Source of the DNA: Hygrophila difformis
Taxonomy: Eukaryota; Streptophyta; Magnoliopsida; Lamiales; Acanthaceae
Direction of reading: 5' to 3'
NCBI GenBank assembly: GCA_030278955.1
Contig: JAOANR010000005.1
Span: 7,338,174-7,402,173, forward strand
DNA length: 64,000 nucleotides
The notes below the pieces were generated by a model. The model was not told the origin of the DNA. It ran no database searches and worked only from the letters and a program-made list of their open reading frames with translations. Position 1 is the first letter of the stretch. The number at the start of each line of letters is the position of its first letter. This document shows, piece by piece, positions 22,948-34,939 of the stretch. The translations under genes and the position numbers were made by a program.

Positions 22948-23187
22948 CCATTGGGTTTTCATCCCTTTATCCAACGGATATCCGTAGTGATCAATCAAAT
23001 ATCAAATAAAGTGATTTGACCATTTTGTCCAATATATTTTCATCTATTATCCAACGGATATCCATAGCGGTCAATCAAATGTCAATTAAAGTGATTTGAC
23101 CGTTTTTTCCAATGGATTTTCATCTATTATCCAACGGGTATCCATAGCGGTCAATCAAATGTCAATTAAACTGATTGACTCATTTGT
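22948..23187. repeat. Three tandem repeats of about 80 bp
   Basis: Units start at 22948, 23029 and 23109, each with TTTTCAT, TATCCAACGG, TATCC and GTGATTTGACC-like words. They lie directly upstream of the minus-strand TATA box, as U3 enhancer repeats often do. Confidence 0.8.
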
Positions 23188-24472
23188 CCAATGGATTGAG
23201 ATCATCTAAATAGTTTGTATTGTACTATTGTTAGCACAAATATTTTCAGTCTTCTAATCCTTTTATTTGAGATAACTTGCTAATTAAGGATCAGGTCGAT
23301 CTTGAATCCCATAGACTAATTGACTAAATATTCTTGATTAAATCATATATGACTAATTTTATAACTTCATTCATGCCCAATATTATTTAATCTCACGCTT
23401 ATAATTTAACGGGCTTGATAAATATATTTGCTCTGAAATTATTGTTGCATTCTTCGGATTTAATTATGTTTGGTTGTAGATCTAAGATTTATGGCTCCAA
23501 AATAACTTAACACTTGTTTGTCCAAATCTTATAAGTTAATATAATAACTTTGAACTCCAAACACAATGACAAACTATGGCTTGTTAATAAACTACTTAGG
23601 CATTATCAATTAAATTCTTGCATCATAAGTGATATAAACTCTCTAATGCGTCATTGCGTAATTGGGCTTAAATAATCTTCAAGTAATATGTGGTCTTATA
23701 ACCGTTATTAGTTAATAAGTATTTAAATCACTAGTAAAATTTACTAAATCATCCAAGTCTTGAGGTTTCGTAATCGGATAATTTGTTTATTGAGGATTTG
23801 GCCGCTAATGAATTCCATAATTAAATCGGCTAAATATTTTAAATTAAATTATAGTGGTTAATTCTATAACTTGACTCATGTTCAATACTTTTATTTAAAA
23901 GATTATAATAATTCTTTTATTTAAAAATCAGATAGTTTGTATACTTATTGGGTTCTAATAATCAAACCTTGTTTGAGGCTAAGCCTCCTTTATGGATCTT
24001 CGTTGCATATTTCTGAATTAATTATACTATGTGATTATTGATCAAGGATTTGAAATGACTAAACAATTATTCTAAATATCGACTAAACAGTTGTAATTAA
24101 TTAATATGGACTTAAACAACGGGCAATATAATATAGCTTAACACTTACGGGTTAATTAAATGTTGTTGCAATTAAAAAGTTTTAATTCCTTAAAATCAGT
24201 CCACTACTAAGGTTGACTTAATTAATCAATATTCGAAAAAATATCATCATTTTCTTTTCCTCTTTAAAAATTAATTTTATGAGAAATTTTGAATATCTAT
24301 TAATTAAATTTTAAATCTATTTAAAATTTTACGAAGAGTTATAGTATACCCTCATTAAAATACGGCTTCGTCCTCGAAGCCTCGTGACAAAACTAGAGGT
24401 AATTCATAACTGGTGATATATTTCCAGAAACTCTATTTTTATTGAATTCTTTCGACGGGTTACCTTTCAAAT

Positions 24473-24615
24473 TGTAATTACTTAGATCCATCAACGAAGT
24501 TACAATTTTTTTTTCCATGATTTGGTTAGATCCATCAACTCTATTTCCATGGTTTACTTAGATCCAAAAAAAAATAATAAAAAATTGTAACTCCGTTGAT
24601 GGATCTAAGTAATTA
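24473..24615. repeat. Imperfect hairpin with arms of about 38 bp
   Basis: TTACTTAGATCCATCAACG (left, from about 24477) recurs inverted as CGTTGATGGATCTAAGTAA on the right (to about 24613). The loop of about 65 bp contains further TTAGATCC copies. Confidence 0.7.
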
Positions 24616-25903
24616 TCTCTTGGTCCTTAATTATTGAGGTCAACCATGGTTTGGTTAATCTTTCCCATGTAATCATCACTTGATTACACATACTCTAGTA
24701 TGTCCTATAGAGTATTCGGAATAAGCCTATGACAAAATTCATTGATATGCTATTTTATTCTCATTATGGGGTTTCTAATGTTTCAGTCAACTGACAGGTT
24801 TTTTTAGCATATCATTGATAAATTCCATTTTTTCTTTTAAAGTGTTGCTCTTATGAAAATTCATGTCGAAATACTTGGGTCAGTATTAGTTGATACTTGG
24901 TCCAACAATTATTTCTTACCCTTGAGCATCCTCAAATTTAAAAAATATTATATTGAGTTCCCCTGGTTCACCCTAGGGTAGATAAATTTAATCATTGGAA
25001 TATCCAACCCAGCTTATCCCTTTTTTTTTTGAGAGGATGAAATCATTGATATTGGAAAAACATATCAAATACAACAACTGTCCATTGCTGTGTTTCCATC
25101 ATGCAGCAAAGCCCATGACCAAGTCAAAACATGAAAAATCAGAGCCAAAGCAGGCAACAATCACTACAGTCAATAGAGTTACCACACGAAAACCCGCACT
25201 AAGTAGCTACTTCGGAGGAAAAGGGATTCCAAATGGCCTCCCAAGAACAGTACCACTTCCCAAACGTGAGCACCAGTAGCTACTCATGACTTATCCGAAA
25301 ATATTTATGTCGTATTGTTACCCAACCAGATGTATGTCCAACTTACATATGCTTATAATAAAAAATAGTCACTTGTCATCTAATAAGGGTATATTAGGTT
25401 CTAAATATCCATATCCCACAAAATCCTCTATAGTGTCCAATTTACTATGCTTAGTTGTTAAAAGATGGTAAATGATATCATGTAGATTGTACTCTTACAA
25501 GTTTAAGGCGTAACCTTATATCGACTAAGGCAAGAATAAAAGGTCTGAAGTCATAATATGTTGATATCCTATATATCGAAGAAAAAGAATCGTACTCGTC
25601 TATCTCCTAGTTCGACACTTTGGGAAATCCCAAAAGAATAAACTTGTAACAAAACAAAAATCTACTCGTACCTATATGCATATGTGTGTGTTCCCATCCC
25701 AAAATAGTTTTAAAAGAAATACTTGACATATTTTTCAAAATACTTTTGTGTAAAAATTTCAGAAATTTAATTGCACTCTTATTGAAAATTGCTTCTAAAA
25801 ATATTTTTCGTGCAAAAATTTTAGTACACCACTAGCAAAGCCAAAATAATTTCTTGTGCAAAGATTTAAATAATTTTAAACGTACATTTCCAAGAGCAAA
25901 ACT

Positions 25904-25915
25904 GCTCTGATACCA
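25904..25915 (-). other. Initiator-tRNA-Met primer binding site
   Basis: The minus strand reads TGGTATCAGAGC, the classical plant LTR-retrotransposon site, three bases from a TGTTACA LTR end. Confidence 0.65.
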
Positions 25916-26039
25916 AACTGTAACACTCACGTTTGGAACACTGTATTGTATTATGATGCACTGTATTGTATTATGATGTATTCTATTATTTAATGCGGGT
26001 GTTTTGTACTATTATAATGTATTATATTAAATTAATGTT

Positions 26040-26215
26040 ATATAGGGGATGAGTAATTAGCCAAAGTGGTTAAGTCCCTTGACTTCCAATGGAAGATTGG
26101 ATGTTCGATTTCCCCTCGGCCCCTATCCCTCACTTTTATTCCCCTTTGTAAATGTGTGGCATGAGCTCCCTCCCACCACCCCTTTCCAAGGCCTTCAATG
26201 ACTAATCCAAGAAAA
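26040..26215 (+). mobile_element. tRNA-derived SINE
   Basis: The head contains an RNA polymerase III A-box-like TTAGCCAAAGTGG (about 26057-26069) and a B-box-like TGTTCGATTTCC (about 26102-26113), spaced as in a tRNA gene. The body ends in a short A-run. The perfect 11-bp repeat AAATTAATGTT flanks it (26029-26039 and 26216-26226). SINEs use LINE enzymes to move. Confidence 0.78.
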
Positions 26216-26324
26216 AAATTAATGTTTTTTTAGTAGAAATATTGTATATTACTCCAACCAAGCAATTACAGATCAGTCAAGGTGTAAACAAGATCAACCT
26301 GCAACCATCATGCCACCAACAATT

Positions 26325-26536
26325 GCAAAAACCGAGCACATCAAGAACAAGTTTAAGCAAGCAGAAAGCAAAGAAATATCAGAACAGTATTAGTCCATTT
26401 CCTACTTTCTCATCTCCACTCCTCCACCTTGCAAAAACCGAGCACATAAAAAACAAGCTTAAGCGAGCAGAAAACAAGGAAACATCATAACAGTATTAGT
26501 CCATTTCCTGCTTTCTCATCTCCACTCCTCCACCTT
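26325..26536. repeat. Two-unit tandem duplication, period 106 bp
   Basis: GCAAAAACCGAGCACAT starts both units (26325 and 26431), and both end in CTCCTCCACCTTGC. They are nearly identical, so the duplication is fairly recent. It overlaps the edge of the LINE relic. Confidence 0.85.
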
Positions 26537-26960
26537 GCTTTTCCCCACAGCTCCCTGTCGAGCCCACATATCGCCATATTGTTTCTTTCGCATTCGAACT
26601 CCCTTTGCATGTCTAAAGACCGCAGTAATCGGTCCTAACAGGTGTCTGAAGCGCCATGGAAGACGTTCCAGTTGCTCCATCCATTTCACCACATTTATGG
26701 AGTCGCACTGGAATATCATCTTTGGAAGAGGGAACCCTTGGTTGCGAATCAAAGCCGAGCAAACACGGCTAACCGCTGTGATTTCAGCTTCACTTGAGTC
26801 CGTATTGCCAATATAATCCGAAAGTATAAAAATCACCTCCCCTCATCATCCCTAATCACCCCTCCAATCCCCGCCGGCCCCGGGTTCCCAAACGATCCAT
26901 CCGTATTGATTTTCCACCACCCCTTTTCCGGCCGTTCCCATATCAATCCCCTACGTGGAG
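26516..26960 (-). pseudogene. LINE RNase H domain relic
   Basis: The minus strand reads INTDGSFGNPGPAGIGG (from about 26920), then after a frameshift SSEAEITAV and IFQCDSINVV, the Asp/Glu/Asp blocks of plant LINE RNase H. RT and the 3' tail are not visible. Confidence 0.75.
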
Positions 26961-27188
26961 TTCTGAGTCGTATTATATACAGTGTTTGGTGTTGATATTG
27001 TATTATATCATGATGTATTATATTTTAAACATTTAAATAATAAAACTAGTTTCCTAATTTATGAATAAAAAATAAATAATATATTAAAAAGAATTAAATA
27101 AAAAATAGTTAATATATTAATAAATGATATTTTAAAAATAATAGATAGATATAAAATAATTAATATATTATTAATAATCTATAAAAGA
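26961..27188. other. AT-rich spacer, possible MITE end
   Basis: CAGTGTTTGGTGTTGATATT (26978 on) loosely resembles the inverse of 27830-27860 (CACTGTATATTAG...TTTGG context). An old MITE carrying the mariner-like insertion 27191-27669 is possible but weakly supported. Confidence 0.3.
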
Positions 27189-27190
27189 TA

Positions 27191-27669
27191 CTACACTCAT
27201 CCCGCGAAGTTTGACCTCTATTCCTTTTTTAGTTGTCCCACGAAGTTTGATCACTTTCTATTTTAGATAAATTAAATTAATATAAGTATGATTAAAATCT
27301 TAATTGTTCTAAAATCCCATTAAAAGTAATTACTTTTACTATTCTGCACAAATTTCAATGCATTTTTACTCTTCTATACAAAGTCCCTTGCATTTTTTTA
27401 ATTCTTAATATTTCAAAATGGGTACATATAAAAATTGTATAAAATATATACACTTAAACTACACGATTAGAAGATTCTAAAAGACCAAACTTGAATATAT
27501 TTTTTCTAATTACATTATTACGACATTAAACCAAAGTTAAACAATAAACAATATCAAAATTCAGTAGAATCTTAAACACAAATACTCACACCACTCTAAC
27601 TACTAAACCACACAATATAAATTACCGTGCCCGAAAGAAAAAAGGTCAAACTTTGCGGGACGGAGGGAG
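27191..27669. mobile_element. Mariner-like MITE, 479 bp, uninterrupted
   Basis: Flanked by TA (27189-27190 and 27670-27671). It ends in GCGGGACGGAGGGAG and starts CTACACTCATCCCGCGAAGT. It is the reverse-orientation relative of 16061-16813 without the nested insert. Confidence 0.82.
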
Positions 27670-27671
27670 TA

Positions 27672-28327
27672 ATATTTAATAGTTGTGAGATGGATAAGAA
27701 AAAAAAAAAAGAATAAATAAAAATTAATACACCATTAACCCATTCTTTCAGAATACCTACATCTCTTGAAAATCAAACATAAGATAGGATTAATGTAGAA
27801 TATTAATACTGTACGGCATAATACACTCTAATATACAGTGCCAAAGCAAACGTACCCTAAAGGTACAGCGCAAGCATAAAAAAGAGAACAGTAAGATATC
27901 AGTGCAGCTCCATTTTAACTGAGATGTGCAGCATAAAAAAGTGAACATCAGAGAATCCACCCAACCAAACACTTTTATTTTACCGTAATTTCATTTCATC
28001 TACACAGAATAGATTCATCCAATTCATAAACAAATCAAAGTCCACACAGAAAGGCGAATAACCCAAAATCCCAATCCCTTAACACCAACACAAGCCCCCA
28101 ATTCGTATATGGATATTATACCACAAATTCGAAACACTAATCGGACTAAATCAAACAAAACCTCAAAAAGAAGCAAAAATAGAGAAACACCATGAAACAA
28201 AAGGTAAATCAAACAGCGAGAAGGAGGCTCCTCCGGGTGTGGGTGTAGCAGCACAGGCCATTGGAAGATTATACCACCGCCATATTCTGTGGGATCCAGA
28301 CTCTCGGCTATCCAGCTGGGGCGTGTG
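27672..28327. other. Intergenic sequence, nothing recognised
   Basis: Minus-strand sequence 28270-27900 has the look of a pyrimidine-rich untranslated region, but no coding match was recognised. Confidence 0.3.
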
Positions 28328-28435
28328 TAGGGGTTGGAATAAGCCAGACTACCCGACAGCGCCTACCTAGCCTACCCAAGGCCAGACCAGACTTTTTATA
28401 TACACATGTTAGGCTCAGGCTATTTCGAACGCCTA

Positions 28436-28491
28436 TATATATATCTATATATATCTATATCTATATATATCTATATATCTATATATATATT
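28436..28491. repeat. TATATC-type microsatellite
   Basis: Alternating TATATATC/CTATATAT. Its start probably coincides with the 5' end of the Helitron. Confidence 0.8.
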
Positions 28492-29224
28492 TCCCCCCAC
28501 TTTCCCACCCCTTTTTTTCAACAACTCATCCACCTATTCTCTCCCCTTTTCAACAACCTAAATCATATATGAAAATAATTAAAATAAAAATTCTAAATCT
28601 AAAATCTTATGTTTAATTTATTAGTCTAAACAGAAGAAAAAAAATATATTATCTTGATATATATTTTGGGATTTGAATTTAAATCCAATATTCAATTTCT
28701 TAGTCTAAAAGAAAAAATCTAATATTTACTTTCTTATATATTTTTTCGGAGAAACTTTCTTATATATTTTATATCTATATTATCCTAATAAAATCTTAAT
28801 ATAATATGATAATATATTTAACCATAATATTACATATTTTTAGAAGATCACTTCCATTCTTCTAAGATTTGAAACCATAAAATTCATTCTCATTGAGATC
28901 AAATAAATATATATATAATATTTATATCTATAATATCCTAATAAAATCTTAATAAAATATTATAATATGTTTAATTTATACTATTATATATTTTAGATGA
29001 TCACATCAAATCCAATTCCACCACTCCTATTGCTCTTTAAATAATTCATTCATTTATCTAATCTTACGGTGGTCTTAAAGTTCTCATCCTCTCATATTTT
29101 ATTTCTTTATTCTTATTCTCCATTATTTTCTTATGTCTTCTTAACTTTGATTTTATATTTAAACATTTTTTTTTGTTTCCCACATCAATGTTTTCCTAAT
29201 ATTTATTTTGTTTCAGGTTAATTT

Positions 29225-30046
29225 TTTTTTAGGCGAAAGTACTTTTATTCCAAAAGAAAGTATAAAGTACATATAAGACTATCGTATAATGTTCTGACCC
29301 AATTAAAACCACCACCAATTCACCATACACTACACCAAACAGTGAAACATAAGCTGAGTCCTGCAGCAATAAATCAGAGAAAAAAATTTGGACGTACTCT
29401 CAGCCGAAAACCTGCAAACGTCAAGGAATCAAAGTCTGATTTCTCCCCAATCAATCTCCAGTATTCCTTCGATATCGAACAGCGTATAAACTTATCCACC
29501 TTCCTCTTAAGCATGGATCGGAAATCCTGGAGCAAAAATAGCCAGACCAGAAGTATAAACTTCTCAATAACAATCAGCATCATCAGCATCATCTCTTCTC
29601 GAGCCCCATTATTCGAAACTCTTCAGTGTATCAACGTCCCCACCGATTAGAATCCATTCGAAATCTCCTCGGCATCGACAGGCAAGAGGAAAGCTCACAT
29701 GTAATGTAACACATTGACATCCCATTGTCTTACTTCAGCAATACATCTCCCTACATATGCTATTCTTTTCCAATGCACCAAATCAAAGGGCAATAAGAAG
29801 TAAAGTCTGGAAAGTGGCTAGATATTAAAAGAGAGGGTGATACGGCTTTAGGGAATTGAGGAAGCTATCTATAAGTCTGTTATGAACAACAAGAAGAATA
29901 CCAAACCATTCAACATACAGCATAAAGAAAACACTCCCACAGGCCACCCACTTTACACTCATCACTAACCAACCAGTAGCTTTATGCCTTTAGGCACCCC
30001 AATCTTTTTTTAAAAGAAACCAACGCTTAACTCTCTCATCTTTCTC
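29225..30046 (-). mobile_element. Retroposed segment with A tail and long target duplication
   Basis: Flanks 29206-29224 (TTTTGTTTCAGGTTAATTT) and 30047-30065 (TTTTGTTTCATGTTAATTT) match at 18 of 19 bases. The insert begins with a T-run, so on the minus strand it ends in A's preceded by GGAATAAAAGTACTTTCGCC. It is either a 5'-truncated LINE 3' end or a processed pseudogene UTR. The 72-codon minus-strand frame (29592-29374) is not recognised. Confidence 0.6.
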
Positions 30047-31016
30047 TTTTGTTTCATGTTAATTTCTCTCTTTTGTTGCAAAATATTCTTCATCTTTATA
30101 TTCATGTAAGAATCTTTTTTTTTTCTTTCTGTTACTCTGCGTGTGAATAATATTAATAAGTTTTTTTTTAACGTAATGTTAAATATATATTTTTAATGCT
30201 TTTCCATTGTCTTTTGCAGGATTACATGTTGCTGTAATGCAGGATTGCAATGAAGTCATATTCTATAATTTGTTTTTGTCATTCTAATTTGGATACTACT
30301 CAAAATTATTTCTATAGCATAAAGTTTGTTTTATATTGATTTTATTTTTGTTTTTTTGTTGTCTTTATTCGTATTTTGAAAATAGTGAAAAAAATTGAAG
30401 AGTGTAAATTTGGCGATGTTCCCCTTTATTTGTTGTATTTTTTTTCTTTTGTTAATAGATTATTCACATTTTGATATTTTGTCTTTTGGATACAATTTTT
30501 ATATATTTTTTGTATTGATTTAAGTTCACTATAAAATATAAAAACAACAACAATTTAATTGAATTGGAAAAATTGGGAAGATAATCCAATAAATTAAATA
30601 CTTGCCCTGCAAAATTTAAATTAGGTAATAATATAATGATAATAATTTTTAAAAATTTTGGCAAATTGATATCTGCTGTAATTAAAATTCAAATTCAATC
30701 CATAGAATTTAAATGGAAGTTTATGTGGAATTCATTATTAAGATTTGTATGTAGAACATAAATTCTTTTATTCAACTAATTAAAATTAAAATATTAATAA
30801 ATACCTTATTAGCCATTAGAACTTAAATGTCTGGCTAAAGTTGAAATCTTAATTTGGCATTAATTAACTTTTTTTTTTACTTTTAATTAGTGATGTAATA
30901 TAGATTTATTTTATATTTAATTTTATATATGGTATTTTTATTACCTTTTAAGATATATGATTTAAAGATATGATTCATATCATATATGGAGTATTTTTTT
31001 AAGTTAATAATATATA

Positions 31017-31277
31017 CTACCTCTGTTTTTTAATAACTGCACCATTCCTACATTTTACGCAATCCAAGATATATTTTTAACCATTAATAATTCTAACTAT
31101 ATATAAGTAACAATTACAAAAATTTTATATTTTGAAACTACGTGATTAGATGAATTTAACAATATCTCACTTGACTATCTTTTTCTTATATAACTATGTT
31201 AAAAAAAAATTAATCAAAGTTACACAATAAATAGTAATTACTATATAAATGGTTCAGTTATTTGAGAACGGAGGAAG
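31017..31277. mobile_element. Mariner-like MITE inside the Helitron
   Basis: Flanked by TA (31015-31016 and 31278-31279), it starts CTACCTCTG and ends CGGAGGAAG. It shares ACGTGATTAGA and CTCACTTGACTAT with 16165-16425 and has the same length, 261 bp. Confidence 0.78.
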
Positions 31278-31513
31278 TATCTTCTACCATTGTCATTTAA
31301 ACTCGCCTCATTACAACTGAATTTTGAAATCCACAACAAATGAGTTTAAACACTGGATTATATAATACTTAATAGTAGTAGTTGGGGAATAGAGAATGAT
31401 TTAAATTAGTTATTTATTTTTTCCAACTCTTTATTTGGTATAGTGATTTGTGATTATTCTAAAATATTTTAATTTTTTATTATTCTAAAATATTTTAATC
31501 CAATTTTAAAATA

Positions 31514-32190
31514 GTTGGGGGTTTTAGGCAGCTGGCCCACGGAGGGGCGGGCCTTCGGCCCAGCCCAACCCACAGGCGGATTGCGGGTTAGGTGGTCTTT
31601 TTAATTAATTAAAAAAATAAATTTTTTATTATAAAATATTTTTATTTATTTAAATTTAATATATTATCTAATTTAAAATTAAAAGTATTTTTGAAAAAAT
31701 TAAAATATTTTTTTATATTCTTTTTTAAAAAATTAGCTTTAATCTAATATAGAAAGTAATATTTTTTTTGTGGAACTATAAAAAGTAATATAAATAACCT
31801 AATAGATATGTACCGACCAAAAAATTGTTTAGTTTAATTTAGTTAGCATCAAGTCAATTTCATAATTCTTTAGTAGTATTTTACAAAAATAATGTATAAA
31901 ATTAAATTATATATTATCAAATTAACGTTATATGATTTAAAATAACATCTAACCAACAAACATTAATACAATCATTATGTTATTTAACTTTCATAGCAAA
32001 CTTAAAAAATATAAAAAATAAAAAAATAGCTTGGCCCGCAAGCTGACCCGCACCCGCCGCGTGCTTGCCCTAGCGACGACAGGTTTAGACTGGCTTCCAA
32101 ATGAGCATCTATTTGTTCAACCCAACACAACATTTAGGGAAGGTGCGGTGGGCTGGCTAACGGGCCCAGCCAATTTTGACATCTTTATGT
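31514..32190. mobile_element. hAT-like MITE with GC-rich ends (tentative)
   Basis: The left end has GGGGGTTTTAGGCAGCTGGCCCA; the inverse of the right end has GATGTCAAAATTGGCTGGGCCC. GGGCC-rich termini around an AT-rich core of about 430 bp match common plant hAT MITEs. No target duplication was found. Confidence 0.4.
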
Positions 32191-33031
32191 AAAGTAGGTA
32201 TCATATATTTATATGTAAGTTATTACTTAATATTAAAGGTATAATAACACTCCAAAAATAAGAGAAAAAACTAATTTGATATTCAACTATTTTTAACTTC
32301 GTTTAATTGAATAAATATAATATGAGAATTATGAATTGATTATTAAATTTATATTTGTCACTGCACGTTTATGTTCACAATGTTATAAGATTATATTTTC
32401 TTCTTTTTTTCTTTTCTTTTTTTCCATCTCTATTACCATTATTCACGATTATAATTTTGCTATGTTTCTTTGCATTACTTTAAGTTCACATAAAGTCGAA
32501 GAACAACATTGATTTGGGAAAATTGGGAAAATAAATCGAATAAACCGAAAGACGAATGTACTACATGATGACATTTATAAATTAAGTAATGATTACAAAT
32601 ATATCTAGCAAAATGATATATTAAAAAATGCAAAATCAAATATATTATAAAAAATTTTATTGTAAATTTATAAATTAAGTAATGTAAAATTGTTATGGGC
32701 TAAATCAATCAAATAAGAAGATTATAAAAATAGCTTAACTGTCAAAGTTGCTAAACCACATTGTCATATTTTTACTTACAAACCACTTTGTCATATTTTT
32801 CTCAATAATGTGGTTAGAAAATTGGCATAACCCAAAATTACGTAATAAAATATTTAAAAACTGAAAATATTATGTTATTTTTTTTCTAATGTAAATTTTA
32901 CTTCCCGCGCATTGCGCGGGCGGCTATGCTAGTTTAGCTAAATAGGCCTAAGCCAGAGTTTGTAAAAAGTCTATTAGGCCTACCAAGCCGGCCTATCTAT
33001 TAGTGTGTTTATGTTTACTACATAGGAATAT

Positions 33032-33032
<1 letters not shown>

Positions 33033-33075
<43 letters not shown>
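33033..33075. repeat. (ATT)n microsatellite
   Basis: About 14 uninterrupted ATT units, located in the right arm of the split hAT-like MITE. Confidence 0.9.
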
Positions 33076-33423
33076 TTATGTAGAAGTATTATTAATTTAT
33101 TATTATTAGTATGTTTTTAAAATATTTATAAATTTTTTGTCGCATATAAATTGTTGTCGATAACGACTTGCCCAAGTGCACAAATTCATGTCTTCAAACC
33201 TTATGATTATATCCGAACATATATAAAAGAATTTTAAATTAATTTTGAAATAGGCTTAATCAGACTTTTAAAAGACTTAAAAATTGGTCTATTTAAATAA
33301 AGAAGCCTAAGCTTAGGTTTATAAGATAGGTCTATCAAAAGTAATAGACCAGACTCGGGCCTTAAAAATTCGATGCAGGCCTAGACCGTTCAAACCAAAG
33401 CCTATTTCCACCCTAGGTGTGTG

Positions 33424-33939
33424 TTTGTGCGCGAGTTTGCCAAGTGTAGGAGGACTGGAGGAATTCGGCAGTAGCCTCATCACGCATCATAAAAAGTTAC
33501 TAGGAAAATGAAATATCTACTCACCAAAATCAATGCGTTGGCGGCCCAGCAGCCCAATAATGATCTTACCATATAAGCATCAGTAAACTAGGGCCCGATT
33601 CCCTTTAAAAATATTTCAAATTTTTTAGGCCCCATCAAACGTTTGCTTACAGTTTATGCCCTATCTTACATTTGACTCTCTAAAAAAGACCCACCCAAAT
33701 TCACTAATCCCATTAACTCTATAATCCTCCTAATTGAAAAACTAAAGTAACGAAGAGAGAAGAGTCGAGAGAGCGGGAGCCAGATAGACAGAAGAGTGGA
33801 AGAGTGGATAAGAAAAGCTCAACACGACCGAAACTGAGAGGAAGAGAAGAGGCCAAAGAGACGACGCAACCTAGAGACAAAAGAGCAGAAGGGTTAGGTT
33901 TTCAATCCATAGGCGGGGGATTTGGAATGGCTAGGTTTT
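33424..33939. other. Intergenic sequence, purine-rich near its end
   Basis: GAGAGAAGAGTCGAGAGAGCGGGAG (about 33755-33780) resembles a gene leader. No coding sequence was recognised before the RPL10 relic. Confidence 0.35.
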
Positions 33940-34280
33940 TAATCCATTGGGAATCTCTCAAGCCCTGTGACCTGGATGAATGCCTGACTCTTCGTCCACT
34001 CCGAGGAAATCCCCGCCGCTCTAAAACCTTACAGAACTTTCCAGAAAGAGAAGAAGCTGGAGCTAATGACTTTACCGGGACGGTGTTTGAAGGTAAGTAT
34101 TATGGGCCGAATGAGTTCAAATCACTGGAGAATTTGCCGACTAGGGCTGAGATTTATGCGAAGCTTTGAGGGGGTTTGAAGGGGCCGGCTTCTGCCATTG
34201 TCGGGAACATTCAGGCGCCGGCTAGGATCTGGTCATGCTGCTCAAAGCTTATTGCAAGAACTTGGAAGAGGAATGTGTTG
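33940..34280 (+). pseudogene. RPL10: Plastid 50S ribosomal protein L10 (nuclear gene) fragment
   Basis: Three frames together cover a central-to-C-terminal part of plastid-type L10: WESLKPC, then LFVHSEEIPAALKPYR, then NDFTGTVFEGKYYGPNEF, NLPTRAEIYAKL and GPASAIVGNIQAPAR, then LVMLLKAYCKNLEEE. At least three single-base shifts and two stops (TGA after MNA and after YAKL) break it. L10 forms the base of the ribosomal stalk in chloroplasts. The N-terminal third is absent. It is a dead fragment rather than a decayed complete gene. Confidence 0.82.
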
Positions 34281-34939
34281 CCCAATAGTGTTTTGTAAGT
34301 TTTCTGCTAATTTTGGGCATTTTATTTTCCGTTCAAATGCAAGGGAAAATTGTAGGATAGAATCTTTATGTATAATTGTTATTTGATGATACTTCATTCA
34401 TTTTATTGAGTTAAAGCTATTTTGTTTTACTCTTGGATGGTGTGGGAATAGAGTTATTGTATGTTCTCTTGCCTTGTATTCTTCTTAATGAATGGCTCCT
34501 CAATTGGATTCCTTGTTGTTGAATGTCGTCTACCATTAACATTGGTTTATTTAATTTAAGTTTATGAATTAGGGATTGTGTTTGAAAGAGGATGAGGGCA
34601 GACTACATGTGGTGATTTATGAGTCTAGGGCAACAAAATTGTTCTTTTAAGTTTTAACCGCACTTCCAGAGATGGCTTCCGTATAATTTATTTTCAGTTT
34701 TTTTTTATTCCCTATTTGAGGAATCATTTGCAATGACACTTTAAGGTGTTCCTATTACTTAGGAGTAGATTGTGGGTACATCAATTTGCATAATAAAAGC
34801 TTTCTGGTTTTTTTTGCATATGATGTTTACAAGGCTCTGCTCTGAGTTATAAAATGAATGGCAATAGGTTCTTGGAATCTTCCCTTTAATCAAAGATACA
34901 AATGGGCGTGAGGCTGCAAAAATTTAATTTTTTCTCTTG
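34281..34939. other. Non-coding sequence between two pseudogene fragments
   Basis: It has the texture of plant intron or 3' UTR sequence (T-rich, no open frames of note). Nothing specific was recognised. Confidence 0.35.

Larger units (their letters stand above)
21431..25930 (-). mobile_element. Decayed Gypsy (Tekay/Del-like) LTR retrotransposon, minus strand, tentative
   Basis: Three pieces point to a minus-strand element: a primer binding site TGGTATCAGAGC (25915-25904) next to a TGTTACA-type LTR end (25919-25925), a pol-end-like CGAGGACGAAG (about 24383-24365), and a TATA-containing LTR-like stretch below 24345 ending near 21431 in ...GTAACA. Most of the coding internal region is missing. 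The exact LTR extents and the link between pieces are inference. Confidence 0.4.
28444..32932 (+). mobile_element. Non-autonomous Helitron, about 4.5 kb
   Basis: The 3' end has a GC hairpin (CCCGCGCATTGCGCGGG, 32904-32920) 8 bases before the terminal CTAG (32929-32932), followed by T. The 5' end is placed at an A|TC in the TATATC tract; the exact base is uncertain. Helitrons insert between A and T without duplication, and here the two sides are the two arms of one hAT-like MITE, which supports the borders. No Rep/helicase is encoded. It carries a retroposed segment and two MITEs. Confidence 0.6.
28328..33415. mobile_element. hAT-like MITE split by a Helitron
   Basis: The ends TAGGGGTTGGAATAAGCC (28328) and, inverted, TAGGGTGGAAATAGGCTT (33415) are flanked by the 8-mers GGCGTGTG (28320-28327) and GGTGTGTG (33416-33423), 7 of 8 matching. 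Only about 28328-28443 and 32933-33415 belong to it, with GGCCTA/TAGGCC-rich sequence on both arms. Everything between is a later insertion. Confidence 0.6.

Noticed and set aside
24995..25279. 94-codon ORF as a small gene
   Set aside because: No domain recognised; the T-run and context suggest retroposon 3' sequence but evidence is too weak to name it.
26040..26120. Possible functional tRNA gene
   Set aside because: The head fits RNA polymerase III boxes but not a full cloverleaf, and the A-run and target duplication show it is a SINE.
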